Part shown: positions 1-8,503 of the stretch, in pieces | Layout of the letters: the number at the start of each line of letters is the position of its first letter | Numbering within the stretch: the stretch's first letter is position 1 | From: Rhizobium sp. BK313 | GTDB lineage: Bacteria; Pseudomonadota; Alphaproteobacteria; Rhizobiales; Rhizobiaceae | Direction of reading: 5' to 3' | Assembly: GCF_014193655.1 (NCBI RefSeq) | Contig: NZ_JACHZQ010000001.1 | Span: 62,001 to 126,000, forward strand | Length of the DNA: 64,000 bases | Notes under the pieces: generated by a model | Databases searched by the model: none | What the model saw: the letters and a program-made list of their open reading frames with translations, nothing else | Told to the model about the DNA's origin: nothing | Translations under genes and position numbers: made by a program

Positions 1-1444
1 CTATGCCGCAGTAGCCGCCATAGGGGTCGCCACCAACGAGATTCATGTTCATGGCTTCGAGATCTGCGGGTGAATAGCAGCGCCGGGCGAGCTTTATGCC
101 GGAGAAATTCTCGATATGGCTTTTGAGCAGCGACTCGATGCGATCGGCATAGCGCTCGCGCACCTCTTCCGTCCAGCCGCCGTCCGCCGGTATCGTGATC
201 TCGCCCGCCGCATCGCCCTTGATATGCCGCGGCGCTTCTGGAAGCTGCAGCCAGAGGATCGATTTACCTTCCGGCGCACGGCTGGGATCGAAGGAGGTGG
301 GCTGACCGACGCAGATGGTCGGTTCAGCCGGCAGCAGCCCGCGTTCGCATTCATTGGCCGCGCGCGAAACGCCGTCGAGACCAGGCGTCAAATGAAGAAG
401 CGCGACCTTGCCAAGCTCGGCATTGGCCTTCCAGCGCGGCGGTTCCGAGAGCGCGTAGTGGATCTGCATATTGCCCTTGCCATAACGATAGCGGGCAACC
501 CCGGTCTTGACGTCGGCCGGAAGCGTCGTCGGCCAGTCTTTCATCAGCTGCTCGTAGAGCTGGTTTGGCGTCACCGAGCAGATGACGCCGGCATTGGCTT
601 TCAGCGTTTCGCCATTGACAAGCTTGACGCCGCCGGCGCGTCCGCCGGGACCAGGAGTGACGCTTTCGACATCGGCGCCGGTGCGGATCTCGCCGCCATT
701 GTCCCTGATCAGTCGTTCGAAAGTAGCGAGCAGCGCACTCGCGCCGCCTTTGACGACCGGAGCGCCCGCGAGCTCTATGGCAAAGCCGATGACCTTCAGC
801 ATTTCAGCCGAATAGGCGCTTTCCGGCCCGAGGCCGCAATGCAGCACCCAAGGCGCCCAGAGCGCGTGTATATCTTCCGAGCGATAGGTGGTTTCGAGGT
901 AGCCCCGGGCTGGCGTCAACGCGTCGCCGAACCAGGCGGCGAGCTTGCGCAGGCCGCGGCCCCAGCCTTGCCTTGCGACTGTCCTCAAAGTAGGGCCTGA
1001 CCAAAGCGCGCCGCCAAGCAACGAAAACAGGAAGGGGGCGTCGGCGCCGAGCGCATCCATCTCGCGCAAAAACGTCTGGCCGTCGCCGAGCGACAGCTCA
1101 TCGAAAGTGGCGATGTTCCGCCGCCTGTCTTTCGAGAAGATGACGTGGGAACCATTCGGCTTCAGCACGCCGGTCGGCAGATCGGCATGCGCGAATTCGA
1201 GGCCACGGGCCTCCAGATCCCTGCCGATGGCGCCGTAGGCCGGCGACGTGAGGAACAGCACCATCGTCGTTGCCATGACGTCATGGATGAAGCCTGGCTC
1301 GGTGACCTCCTCGCTGCGCAGGCAACCGCCGATGCGGTCGTTGCGCTCGAGGACGAGCACCTTGCGGCCCTTCTTGCCCAGCATGGCAGCCGCGACCAGC
1401 GCGTTGATGCCGCTGCCAACGATAATGTAGTCATGGTCGCTCAT
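1..1444 (-). CDS. PYROXD2-like FAD-dependent oxidoreductase (3' end outside window)
   Basis: The frame stays open from an ATG at 1444 to the left edge, giving 481 visible codons. The N-terminus DYIIVGSGINALVAAAML is a Rossmann FAD-binding fold (GxGxxA form), followed by LERNDRIGG. Later blocks (LVGGDPYGGYCG near the edge, FDPSRAPEGK mid-protein) match those of the flavoprotein encoded at 2698-4266, so the two are paralogues of the phytoene-desaturase/PYROXD2 type. About 50 C-terminal residues are missing by comparison with that paralogue. It lies 72 bp downstream of the cyclase gene on the same strand and is probably co-transcribed with it. The substrate cannot be told from sequence. Confidence 0.85.
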   Translation of the reverse strand, partial: MSDHDYIIVGSGINALVAAAMLGKKGRKVLVLERNDRIGGCLRSEEVTEPGFIHDVMATTMVLFLTSPAYGAIGRDLEARGLEFAHADLPTGVLKPNGSHVIFSKDRRRNIATFDELSLGDGQTFLREMDALGADAPFLFSLLGGALWSGPTLRTVARQGWGRGLRKLAAWFGDALTPARGYLETTYRSEDIHALWAPWVLHCGLGPESAYSAEMLKVIGFAIELAGAPVVKGGASALLATFERLIRDNGGEIRTGADVESVTPGPGGRAGGVKLVNGETLKANAGVICSVTPNQLYEQLMKDWPTTLPADVKTGVARYRYGKGNMQIHYALSEPPRWKANAELGKVALLHLTPGLDGVSRAANECERGLLPAEPTICVGQPTSFDPSRAPEGKSILWLQLPEAPRHIKGDAAGEITIPADGGWTEEVRERYADRIESLLKSHIENFSGIKLARRCYSPADLEAMNMNLVGGDPYGGYCGI

Positions 1445-1516
1445 GCCGCCGCCCTGGGCAAAGAGGAATGCAAGAAAGGGCCAAAGCGTCCCCGCGCTCC
1501 GACCCTTCCTGGTCCA

Positions 1517-2299
1517 TCAGGCAATCAAGGCCAGCGCGCGCACCGGGGAGCCCGTACCCTTGACGAACTTCAGCGGCGCGGCGATCAACACGGCGCCCTT
1601 GGCCGGAAGCTGATCGAGGTTGGAGAGGCTGGCGAGACCGTAGCGGTTGTTCTTGTGCATCAGGTTATGGGCCGGGAAGGGCGGGTTCATGCCGCCGGCG
1701 GAACCGGCGTCGGTGCCGATCGTTTCCGAACCCCAGCCGATGATGCCCTTCGTCAGGAGATATTCGATCGCCTCAGCGGTCGGGCCCGGCGAATGCGGGC
1801 CGTTTTCGTCGGCGTTGAGGAAGGTTTCGGACGAGCCGTTGCGCTTGTACCAATCGGTACGCAGCAGCACCCAGGTGCCGGCTTCGATCGCGCCGTGCTC
1901 GGCTTCCCATTCCTTGATGCTGTCGACGGTCAGCAGATAGTCAGGATTGGCGGCAGCTTCCTTCGAACGGTCGATGACATTGACCGGAGCGACAAAATTT
2001 TGCGGCGGGATGGTGTCGGTCGTATTGTTCGGGTTGTCTTTGCCGGTGATCCAGTGGCAGGGCGCGTCGAAATGCGTGCCGGTGTGCTCGCCGAGTTCCA
2101 GCCAGTTCCAGGCCCAGAACGGACCATCCTGATTATATTCGGAAATCGTGTGTACTTTGACCGACGGCGTGTTCTTGCCGAACTGCGGCGGCAGGTAGAG
2201 CACCGGTGTTTCGGGGCCGAGCGGCGCGGTCAGGTCGACAACCTTGATGGAGCCCGAAACGAGGGCCGTGGCTAGGCTGGCAAGAGTATTGGTGGTCAT
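1517..2299 (-). CDS. Cyclase-family metal-dependent hydrolase
   Basis: 260 aa. The motif HTGTHFDAPCHW (about residues 72-83) is the metal-binding signature of the cyclase/kynurenine-formamidase family (PF04199), whose members hydrolyse amide or ester bonds or cyclise polyketides. The length is normal and there is no signal peptide. The ATG at 2299 follows a purine-rich stretch (ctaaggggaacgcaac). It is the first gene of a probable two-gene minus-strand operon with the flavoprotein downstream, divergent from a second flavoprotein at 2698. The neighbours suggest hydrolysis of a product or precursor of the flavoprotein reaction. A specific formamidase role is not supported, since no tryptophan-pathway gene is nearby. 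Confidence 0.85.
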   Translation of the reverse strand: MTTNTLASLATALVSGSIKVVDLTAPLGPETPVLYLPPQFGKNTPSVKVHTISEYNQDGPFWAWNWLELGEHTGTHFDAPCHWITGKDNPNNTTDTIPPQNFVAPVNVIDRSKEAAANPDYLLTVDSIKEWEAEHGAIEAGTWVLLRTDWYKRNGSSETFLNADENGPHSPGPTAEAIEYLLTKGIIGWGSETIGTDAGSAGGMNPPFPAHNLMHKNNRYGLASLSNLDQLPAKGAVLIAAPLKFVKGTGSPVRALALIA

Positions 2300-2697
2300 G
2301 TTGCGTTCCCCTTAGTTTAGCGTGATCTTGCCCGAGACCCCCTGTCGGGACCTTCGATTCAGGACCAAGTTCGAAAGCCGATACCGCCGAGCGCACAGCG
2401 TGATTCCTCACATCGCAAAGCCGTGCGCGGCGGCTGGATGAGGGCGAGCCTATGTTACAATATATGATAATGCAAGCATTCCGCCGGTGTCCCAAGAGCC
2501 AAAAATAGCATAAGCCATCCGCACCCTGCAACTCATGCAATTGCCGGAAAATAAAGGCCATTTATGCGCTATTTTCCTGCGAAAACGACATCTGGTTGTG
2601 GTCTCTCAAGGCGATTTTCCGCCCCAGGTACTTGAAGCCTAAAGCTCAAAATGTATGCATGTGACAATAATAATCACGACATAAGAGGGATCAATCA
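2300..2697. promoter_or_regulatory. Divergent intergenic region, cyclase / flavoprotein
   Basis: 398 bp with no credible gene, between two divergently transcribed genes, so it must carry both promoters. It is AT-richer than the flanking genes. A pseudo-palindrome TTACAATATATGATAA lies at 2455-2470 and shares the core ATATATGA with the exact palindrome in front of the marR gene (4324-4335). This hints that the same MarR protein binds both regions. No -35/-10 pair stands out. Confidence 0.4.
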
Positions 2698-4266
2698 ATG
2701 AGCTATGATGCGATCATTGTGGGTGCTGGTCACAATGGCCTGGCGGCAGCGGTGCATCTGGCGGCGAAGGGCTGGAAGGTCGCCGTCATCGAAGGCAATG
2801 CCGAGCCGGGCGGTGCCGTGAAAACCCGTGAAGTGACCTTGCCGGGTTTTCGGCATGACCTCTGCGCCATGAACCTCTCGATGTTCGCGGGCTCCGCCTT
2901 TTTCGCGCAGTACAAGAATGAGTTGACCGCCGCAGGCCTCGGCTTCGTGCCGGCTGCCGATTGCTTTGCCAGCGTCTTCCGCGACGGCACCTATCTCGGC
3001 GTCAGCACCGATCTGGAAAAGACAACGGGCGCGATCGCCGATATCTCGCCGCAGGATGCCGCGGCCTGGCGGGCGATGCTGTCGGAGTTCGGTTCGGAAG
3101 CGCCGCACATCTTCGGCTTGCTCGGGGCACCCATGCCCTCGGCGGCGGCGGCACGAGTCGTCTGGAAGGCCTGGCGGGCAAAGGGGGCCGGCTGGCTCTA
3201 TGAGACCGCACGCATGCTGTTTGCTTCGCCGCGCGATTTTCTCGATGCGCGGTTCCAGAATGCCAAGCTCAAGACAATGATGGCCGCCTGGGGCCTGCAT
3301 CTCGATTTCGCGCCGGATGTCGCCGGTGGTGCGCTTTTTCCCTATCTTGAATCGATGGCCAACCAGGCCTTCGGCATGGTGATCGGGAAGGGTGGCGCCG
3401 ATACGATCGTCAAGGCGATGGTGGGCGTGCTCAAAGCCAAAGGCGGCGAGCTGATGCTTGGCACGCGTGTCGACAAGATCGTCACCTCCGGCGGCAAGGC
3501 GACCGGTGTTGTGCTCGCCGATGGGCGCCGCTACGAAGCCAAGCGCGCTGTCATCGCCAATATCCACCCGCAGATCCTGTTTGGAAAGCTTCTCGATCAG
3601 GATGCCTCCCGTCAGGAGTTCGACCGGAAGCTTCTCCGCTTCCGCGCCGGCCCCGGCACGATGATGATCCATCTGGCGCTCTCCGGTCTACCGGACTGGA
3701 CGGCGGGCAAGGAGCTCAAGACGTTCGCCTATGTCCACATCGCACCTGACCTTGAGATGATGTCGCGTGTCTATGCCGAGGCAATGGGTGGGTTTTTGCC
3801 GGCGGAACCGGCATTGGTGGTTGGCCAGCCAACGGCGATCGATCCGTCGCGTGCGCCAGATGGGCAGCATGTGCTCTGGGTGCAGGTGCGCGTCTTGCCG
3901 GCTGAGTTCAGTCGCGATGCGGTGGGCGAGATCAGCGGGCGGAATTGGGACGAGGTGAAGGATGCCTATGCCGAGCGGGTGCTCGACATCATCGAGCGCT
4001 ACGCCCCGGGTTTGCGCGCGAAGATTTTGGGTAGATCGGTGTTTTCGCCCGTCGATCTCGAGCGTGAGAATCCCAATCTGATCGGCGGCGACAATCTTTC
4101 CGGCAGCCACCATCTAGACCAGAATTTCCTGTTTCGCCCTGTCGCCGGCTATTCGCGCTACAAGACACCTGTCGGTTCGCTCTATATGTGCGGCGCTTCT
4201 ACCTGGCCGGGTGCGGGCACTGGCGCTGGCTCCGGTTTCTTGCTGGGGAAAATGCTGGCGAAGTGA
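2698..4266 (+). CDS. PYROXD2-like FAD-dependent oxidoreductase
   Basis: 522 aa, the usual length for the PYROXD2/phytoene-desaturase-like family. The N-terminal dinucleotide-binding motif is DAIIVGAGHNGLAAAVHLA (residues 4-22), followed by VIEGNAEPGGAVKTRE. The conserved middle block FAPDVAGGALFPYLESMAN and the C-terminal MCGASTWPGAGTGAGSGFLLG (second FAD contact) are both present. The start at 2698 has a purine-rich leader (aagagggatcaatca). It is divergent from the cyclase and truncated-flavoprotein operon and is followed at 98 bp by a MarR gene on the same strand. The related flavoprotein at 1-1444 makes this a paralogue pair. Electron acceptor and substrate are unknown. Confidence 0.9.
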   Translation: MSYDAIIVGAGHNGLAAAVHLAAKGWKVAVIEGNAEPGGAVKTREVTLPGFRHDLCAMNLSMFAGSAFFAQYKNELTAAGLGFVPAADCFASVFRDGTYLGVSTDLEKTTGAIADISPQDAAAWRAMLSEFGSEAPHIFGLLGAPMPSAAAARVVWKAWRAKGAGWLYETARMLFASPRDFLDARFQNAKLKTMMAAWGLHLDFAPDVAGGALFPYLESMANQAFGMVIGKGGADTIVKAMVGVLKAKGGELMLGTRVDKIVTSGGKATGVVLADGRRYEAKRAVIANIHPQILFGKLLDQDASRQEFDRKLLRFRAGPGTMMIHLALSGLPDWTAGKELKTFAYVHIAPDLEMMSRVYAEAMGGFLPAEPALVVGQPTAIDPSRAPDGQHVLWVQVRVLPAEFSRDAVGEISGRNWDEVKDAYAERVLDIIERYAPGLRAKILGRSVFSPVDLERENPNLIGGDNLSGSHHLDQNFLFRPVAGYSRYKTPVGSLYMCGASTWPGAGTGAGSGFLLGKMLAK

Positions 4267-4323
4267 CCCTCTTCGGGCTTGACGCGTAAACCTTTGACAT
4301 TTGAAATATTGCTCCGTAGACCG

Positions 4324-4335
4324 TTCATATATGAA
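4324..4335. promoter_or_regulatory. Candidate MarR operator, 12-bp palindrome
   Basis: TTCATATATGAA is an exact 12-bp palindrome 29 bp before the marR start codon. A TTGACA hexamer at 4294-4299 lies upstream with about 17 bp before a weak -10, so the palindrome would sit at the transcription start. MarR proteins typically repress their own gene by binding AT-rich palindromes of this kind. The assignment is inference from position and symmetry. Confidence 0.4.
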
Positions 4336-4364
4336 ATTGCAACGCGATGATTTGAGCTGACATC

Positions 4365-4874
4365 ATGGCTGAGTCCGAGAGTGGAACCGTCGATCTGGAA
4401 ATCATCGTCCAGGGGACGCAAGAGGGCAAAAAGCAGGAGCTGCGGCTCTGGCTACGCATGCTGTCGACCACAAAGCTTGTGTCGCAGGAGGTCCGCCGCC
4501 GCTTGCGGAACGAGTTCGGCGCAACCTTGCCGCAGTTCGACCTGATGGCGCAGCTTTATCGCGAGCGTGACGGCCTGCGGCTAGGTGAGCTTTCCAAACG
4601 TACGATGGTAACGAACGGCAATGTCACCGGTCTGGTCGAGCGGCTGGAAACGGACGGTCTGGTGTTGCGCGAAACCCCCGACGGCGACCGGCGCGTGACG
4701 GTCGCGAAATTGACGAAGAAGGGCGAGGAGCTTTTCGGCGCCATGGCTGCCGCCCACGAGGGCTGGCTGCGCGACATGATGGCGGATGTCGATCCCGCCA
4801 TCGTCACTGAGCTATGGAAGGACATCGGCGAGGTGAAGTCGTCGGTCAACAACCACCTTTCGGGCGCCGATTGA
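4365..4874 (+). CDS. MarR-family transcriptional regulator
   Basis: 169 aa. It has the winged-helix layout of MarR: an N-terminal dimerisation helix, the helix-turn-helix around LRLGELSKRTMVTNGNVTGL, and the wing ETPDGDRRVTVAKLTKKG. Such proteins bind small aromatic or phenolic ligands and release a palindromic operator. It is the last gene of the flavoprotein/cyclase group and probably controls it. The N-terminal 30 residues before the first conserved helix are somewhat longer than usual, and a later start cannot be excluded. Confidence 0.88.
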   Translation: MAESESGTVDLEIIVQGTQEGKKQELRLWLRMLSTTKLVSQEVRRRLRNEFGATLPQFDLMAQLYRERDGLRLGELSKRTMVTNGNVTGLVERLETDGLVLRETPDGDRRVTVAKLTKKGEELFGAMAAAHEGWLRDMMADVDPAIVTELWKDIGEVKSSVNNHLSGAD

Positions 4875-4885
4875 GCGGGTAGCGA

Positions 4886-5572
4886 TCACCGCGCCTTCTC
4901 GCTCTTGAATCTCTTTTCAAGCACGCTCACAAGCCGCACCATCGGCCAAAGCAGGATGATATAGATCACGGCGGCCATGATCAGCGGCGAAGGGTTGGCG
5001 TAGAAGCCCTGCGCGTTCTGTCCTTCTTTCAAAAGCTCCGGCAGCGCCACGGTCGAAGCGAGCGACGTATCCTTGAACATCGAGACGCAGTTGCTGGTGG
5101 TGGGCGGAATGACGATGCGGATCGCCTGCGGCAGCACGACCTTGTAGAGCGTTATCAGGAAGGGAATGCCGAGGGCGGCAGCCGCCTCGAATTGACCGCG
5201 CGGCACGCTCTCGATGCCCGACCGAAAGACTTCTGCCGAATAGGCGGCAAGCACAATGGAGAATCCCAGGATCGCGGACCACCAGGCGGAGAAGCTGATG
5301 CCGACAAACGGCAGGGCGTAATAGATCAGGATCAACACCACCAGCATCGGCATGGCGCGCATGATGTCGATATAGGCGACCATCAACAGCCGGATCGGCT
5401 TGGGCGCATAAAGGCGGATCAGGCTGACGACGAGACCGCCCGAAACGCCGATCAGAATGCTGACCACGCCAAGCGCTATCGTCATCCAGAGACCGCGCAG
5501 CAATTGGGGGAAGGCCGAAATCATGACGTCGGAATTGAAGAAGGTATCGACGAGCGACATTGGCACTCCCAT
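4886..5572 (-). CDS. Polar amino-acid ABC transporter permease
   Basis: 228 aa inner-membrane protein of the HisM/GlnP family. It shows several hydrophobic segments and the permease signature around EVFRSGIESVPRGQFEAAAALG, which contacts the ATPase. It lies 84 bp downstream of the periplasmic binding protein gene, separated by a strong hairpin. Only one permease is encoded and no ATPase lies in the locus, so it must form a homodimer or pair with a permease elsewhere, and recruit an ATPase from another operon. Confidence 0.88.
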   Translation of the reverse strand: MGVPMSLVDTFFNSDVMISAFPQLLRGLWMTIALGVVSILIGVSGGLVVSLIRLYAPKPIRLLMVAYIDIMRAMPMLVVLILIYYALPFVGISFSAWWSAILGFSIVLAAYSAEVFRSGIESVPRGQFEAAAALGIPFLITLYKVVLPQAIRIVIPPTTSNCVSMFKDTSLASTVALPELLKEGQNAQGFYANPSPLIMAAVIYIILLWPMVRLVSVLEKRFKSEKAR

Positions 5573-5605
5573 TAGGCGGAATAAAATGAAGGTCTATCAC
5601 AATTG

Positions 5606-5626
5606 CGCCGGCCGAAACGGCCGGCG
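5606..5626 (-). terminator. Intercistronic GC-rich hairpin
   Basis: CGCCGGCCG-AAA-CGGCCGGCG is a perfect 9-bp stem with a 3-nt loop between the binding-protein stop and the permease start. There is no T-tract on the minus strand. Hairpins in this position often stabilise the upstream message or partly terminate, giving more binding protein than permease. The function here is inferred. Confidence 0.5.
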
Positions 5627-5656
5627 TTAGAATTTGTTCTGGAAATGATCTTTTGA

Positions 5657-6454
5657 TCACGCCTTGGGGATAGGCATTTCGGTGACGGTGGAGGAGCCGG
5701 CGGGAGCCTTGCTGCCGAACCACTTTTCGTGGATCTTTTCCAGCGTTCCGTCTTTCTTCATCGCAGTGATGGCGTCATTGATCTTGCCGACGAGCGGCGA
5801 GTCCTTGGTCATCATCAGGCCGTATTGTTCGCCGGTCTTGATGCGGTCCTTGATGGCAAAGCCCTTCGTCTTGACGAAGAGGTACTGCATGCCGGGAATA
5901 TCGCTGACGACAGCGTCGATGCGGCCGGCGCCGAGGTCGAGGAACATGTCCTGCTGGGAATTATAGCCCTTGACGTCCCCAAAGCCGTTGGCGGCCTTGT
6001 TGTCGTTGACCCACTTTTCGCCAGTCGAGCCCGAGAGAACGCCAATGATCTTGCCCTTGAGATCGGTCAGGCCCTTGATCGCGCTGCCGTCCTTGGTGGC
6101 GATGCCCATGTCGGAGTCGTAATAGGGCTGGGTGAAGGACTGCGACTTCAGACGTTCCGGCGTGATGGTGATCGAGGAAATCGCCACATCGATGCGCTTG
6201 GAGCTGGTGGCGGCGAACAGTGCCTGGAAGCCATAGTCGGCAATGTTGGTCGTCATGCCGGCCCGCTTGGCGGCTTCGTTGACGATATCGACCTCGAAGC
6301 CCTCGAAGGTACCGCTGTCGGTCTTGTATTCGAAGGGCGGGTTGTTCGGGTAGGAGCCGACGTTCAGCACATCGGCGGCATAGGCGAAGTGGCTTCCGCC
6401 GGCCATGCCGACGACGGTCGCAAGGACCAGTAGATTACGACGGGTAAAATTCAT
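5657..6454 (-). CDS. Periplasmic amino-acid-binding protein (family 3 SBP)
   Basis: 265 aa. The frame extends further upstream, but the ATG at 6454 is chosen because gagggagacaaacca gives a good ribosome site and the protein then begins with a signal peptide (MNFTRRNLLVLATVVGMAGG, cleavage near AYA-AD). The twin arginine may indicate Tat export. The body matches family 3 solute-binding proteins: PPFEYKTDSGTFEGFEVDIV, then ISSITITPERLKSQSFTQPYY. It is the middle gene of an aminotransferase-SBP-permease operon and should deliver a polar amino acid to the permease. The exact ligand is not predictable. Confidence 0.9.
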   Translation of the reverse strand: MNFTRRNLLVLATVVGMAGGSHFAYAADVLNVGSYPNNPPFEYKTDSGTFEGFEVDIVNEAAKRAGMTTNIADYGFQALFAATSSKRIDVAISSITITPERLKSQSFTQPYYDSDMGIATKDGSAIKGLTDLKGKIIGVLSGSTGEKWVNDNKAANGFGDVKGYNSQQDMFLDLGAGRIDAVVSDIPGMQYLFVKTKGFAIKDRIKTGEQYGLMMTKDSPLVGKINDAITAMKKDGTLEKIHEKWFGSKAPAGSSTVTEMPIPKA

Positions 6455-6534
6455 TTGGTTTGTCTCCCTCTGGTTATGACCGCGGGCGCCATATGCCTGC
6501 GGGTATTGCCGGTCCGCCGATCTGGGCGGGTCCG

Positions 6535-7743
6535 TCATGTCATGGCGTCGACCATGCGATCGAGCGCGATACGCATCTGTTCGGTGTCGCGGAATGTACA
6601 CATGCGCAGGAATGCGCGCGACGATTCCCCGAAATGATAACCGGGCGCCAGGCCGACGCGCGCGGTTTCGAGAATACGCTCGCAGACTGCCGTGGCATCG
6701 GCTTCGCCCTTTAGCGCGAAGAAAGCATACATGCCGCCGCGCGGTTTTTCCGGAAGGATGATGCCCGGTATCTGCGGTAGTTTTTCATAGGCAAGGTCGA
6801 GGCCGGCTTTGATCCTGGCGCGGATTCCGGCGATCAATGGCTCGCCGTCGCGTATGGCGGTCGCGGCGCCTGCCTGGATCATCGCTGATGTGCCGCTATT
6901 GACATATTGCGTCATCGCGCCGAGCTGATCGGCGACACCTGAGGGATGCGTCAGCCAGCCGATGCGCCAGCCGGTCATCGCCCAGGCCTTGGAGAAACTG
7001 TTGACGGCAATCACTCGGTCGCCGTCTTCGGCTACCTGAAGGATCGACGGTGCGATCTCGCCGTCGAAATAGAGGCGGGCATATACCTCGTCGGAGATGA
7101 TCCAGATGCCGGTGCGACGGCTGAAGTCGAGCAACGCCTGCATTTCCTCGCGTGTCGCGGTCCATCCGGTCGGATTGGCCGGCGTCGACAGGAAAATGGC
7201 GCGGGTGCGGGCATCGCAGCGAGCGAAGAGCTTGTCGAGGTCGAGCCGCCAGTCGGTGTCGAAATCGAGCGATACTGGGCGCGGTTCGCCGCCGATCAGA
7301 TGAATGGCATTGTGTATGTTGGGCCATTGCGGCGCCACATAGACGACATTGGTGCCGACATCGACCAGCAGCTCCAGTGCCATGTAGAGCGCCTGCATGC
7401 CGCCGGGAGCGACGGTGGTGCGCTCGATCGGAATCGGCCGGCCGTGCCATCGGGTCTGATAGTCGGACAGGGCCTCATTCAGTGCCGGCAGGCCGCGCAT
7501 GTTCGGCACGTAGAAGGTCTGACCCTCGTCGAGCGCCTTTTTGGCGGCGTCGCGGATGAAGGCCGGCGTTACCATGTCGCCTTCGCCGAACCATAGCGGA
7601 ATGACGCCGCCGAGCTCGCGAGCGCGCTTGGCGAGCACAGCGATATTATCGGTGCGCAGGTCACGAATCTGGGCGCGGATGCCCTCGAAGGCGTTGCGGT
7701 TGCGTGTCGTCTCGGACAAGCTGTGCGGTGGTAGAAGAGACAA
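6535..7743 (-). CDS. PLP-dependent class I/II aminotransferase
   Basis: 402 aa fold-type I aminotransferase of the aspartate/aromatic type. The lysine that forms the Schiff base with pyridoxal phosphate is in NSFSKAWAMTGWRIGWL. The cofactor-binding tyrosine and aspartate regions are seen in APGGMQALY and ISDEVYARLYFDG, and the C-terminal arginine in SSRAFLRMCTF. It is the first gene of the operon leading to the amino-acid binding protein and permease, which suggests that the imported amino acid is its amino donor or substrate. A palindrome about 75-90 bp upstream of the start may be its operator. Confidence 0.9.
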   Translation of the reverse strand: MSLLPPHSLSETTRNRNAFEGIRAQIRDLRTDNIAVLAKRARELGGVIPLWFGEGDMVTPAFIRDAAKKALDEGQTFYVPNMRGLPALNEALSDYQTRWHGRPIPIERTTVAPGGMQALYMALELLVDVGTNVVYVAPQWPNIHNAIHLIGGEPRPVSLDFDTDWRLDLDKLFARCDARTRAIFLSTPANPTGWTATREEMQALLDFSRRTGIWIISDEVYARLYFDGEIAPSILQVAEDGDRVIAVNSFSKAWAMTGWRIGWLTHPSGVADQLGAMTQYVNSGTSAMIQAGAATAIRDGEPLIAGIRARIKAGLDLAYEKLPQIPGIILPEKPRGGMYAFFALKGEADATAVCERILETARVGLAPGYHFGESSRAFLRMCTFRDTEQMRIALDRMVDAMT

Positions 7744-7815
7744 AGAACGTTCCCTGGAAGCCTGATGTCAAAGGGTCGTTCCGTCGCGAATGACGGCGTT
7801 CAGATCGCCCTTCAT

Positions 7816-7835
7816 TTTTGGATGGTTATCCAAAA
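7816..7835. promoter_or_regulatory. Candidate operator upstream of the aminotransferase operon
   Basis: TTTTGGATGGTTATCCAAAA has perfect 8-bp arms around a 4-nt centre. It lies 73 bp upstream of the aminotransferase start in the 210-bp gap to the doxX gene. Its symmetry and AT-rich arms fit a dimeric regulator. No regulator gene is adjacent, so the binding protein is unknown. Confidence 0.4.
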
Positions 7836-7953
7836 TGAGACGCATTTCAAGGAAAAAGTTTTAAGCTTAAAAAATCGGTGGAAATGCCGAAAACAACCCC
7901 GACGGAGGCTGTTTTCGACAGGCATTTCACGTGGATGGATATTTGTTAGGCAT

Positions 7954-8430
7954 TTAGAGAATTCCCCTCTCGATTGCGCGGCGCAGCGGCCTGCGAGGCT
8001 TGTCGCCTGAGGCCATGATGCGGCGTTCGAGAAAGCGATCCACCGACAGAGCGCCGGCACCCACAGTCACCAGAACGAACATGCCGCCGGCGATCGCCAA
8101 GTCTTTTTCGAAATGCAGGATTTCGTTGTGGTTGGCGAAATCCGCATGGAACAGCAACGCTGTCGACAGGCAGAACAGTGCGAGCGACAACGCGCCGAGG
8201 CGGGTCAGCAAACCGAGGGCCACCGAAAGGCCGGCAGCAAGCTGCAAGCCAATCACGGCGACGACCAGCGGCTCGAAAATGCCGAGCTTCGCCATGGCGG
8301 TGACTGCGCCGTCGAAATTGAAGGCCAGCGCCATTCCTTCGTGCAAAAAAATCCACGCCAGCAACAGCCGGCCGGCCAGAAGCGTCATGTCCATTGGATG
8401 CAGGACATTTGCATTTTCCGAATAGTCCAT
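7954..8430 (-). CDS. DoxX-family membrane protein
   Basis: 158 aa with four hydrophobic segments, the DoxX/YqjF layout: LAGRLLLAWIFLHEGMAL, LVVAVIGLQLAAGLSVALG, ALSLALFCLSTALLFHADF and LAIAGGMFVLVTVGAGALS. The acidic/asparagine motif HADFANHNEILHFEKDLAI between segments three and four is typical. DoxX proteins are associated with redox and thiosulfate or thiol metabolism, but the biochemical role is mostly unsettled. It is the last gene of the minus-strand set MBL-TPR-DoxX, divergent from an ECF sigma/anti-sigma pair that may control it. Confidence 0.85.
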   Translation of the reverse strand: MDYSENANVLHPMDMTLLAGRLLLAWIFLHEGMALAFNFDGAVTAMAKLGIFEPLVVAVIGLQLAAGLSVALGLLTRLGALSLALFCLSTALLFHADFANHNEILHFEKDLAIAGGMFVLVTVGAGALSVDRFLERRIMASGDKPRRPLRRAIERGIL

Positions 8431-8503
8431 GTGTCACCTCCCTTTGGGGCGATGCGCCTGCGAGGCGTCGTTCGGCTTCGCAGGCGCGTGCTTTGGTTTG
8501 AGG

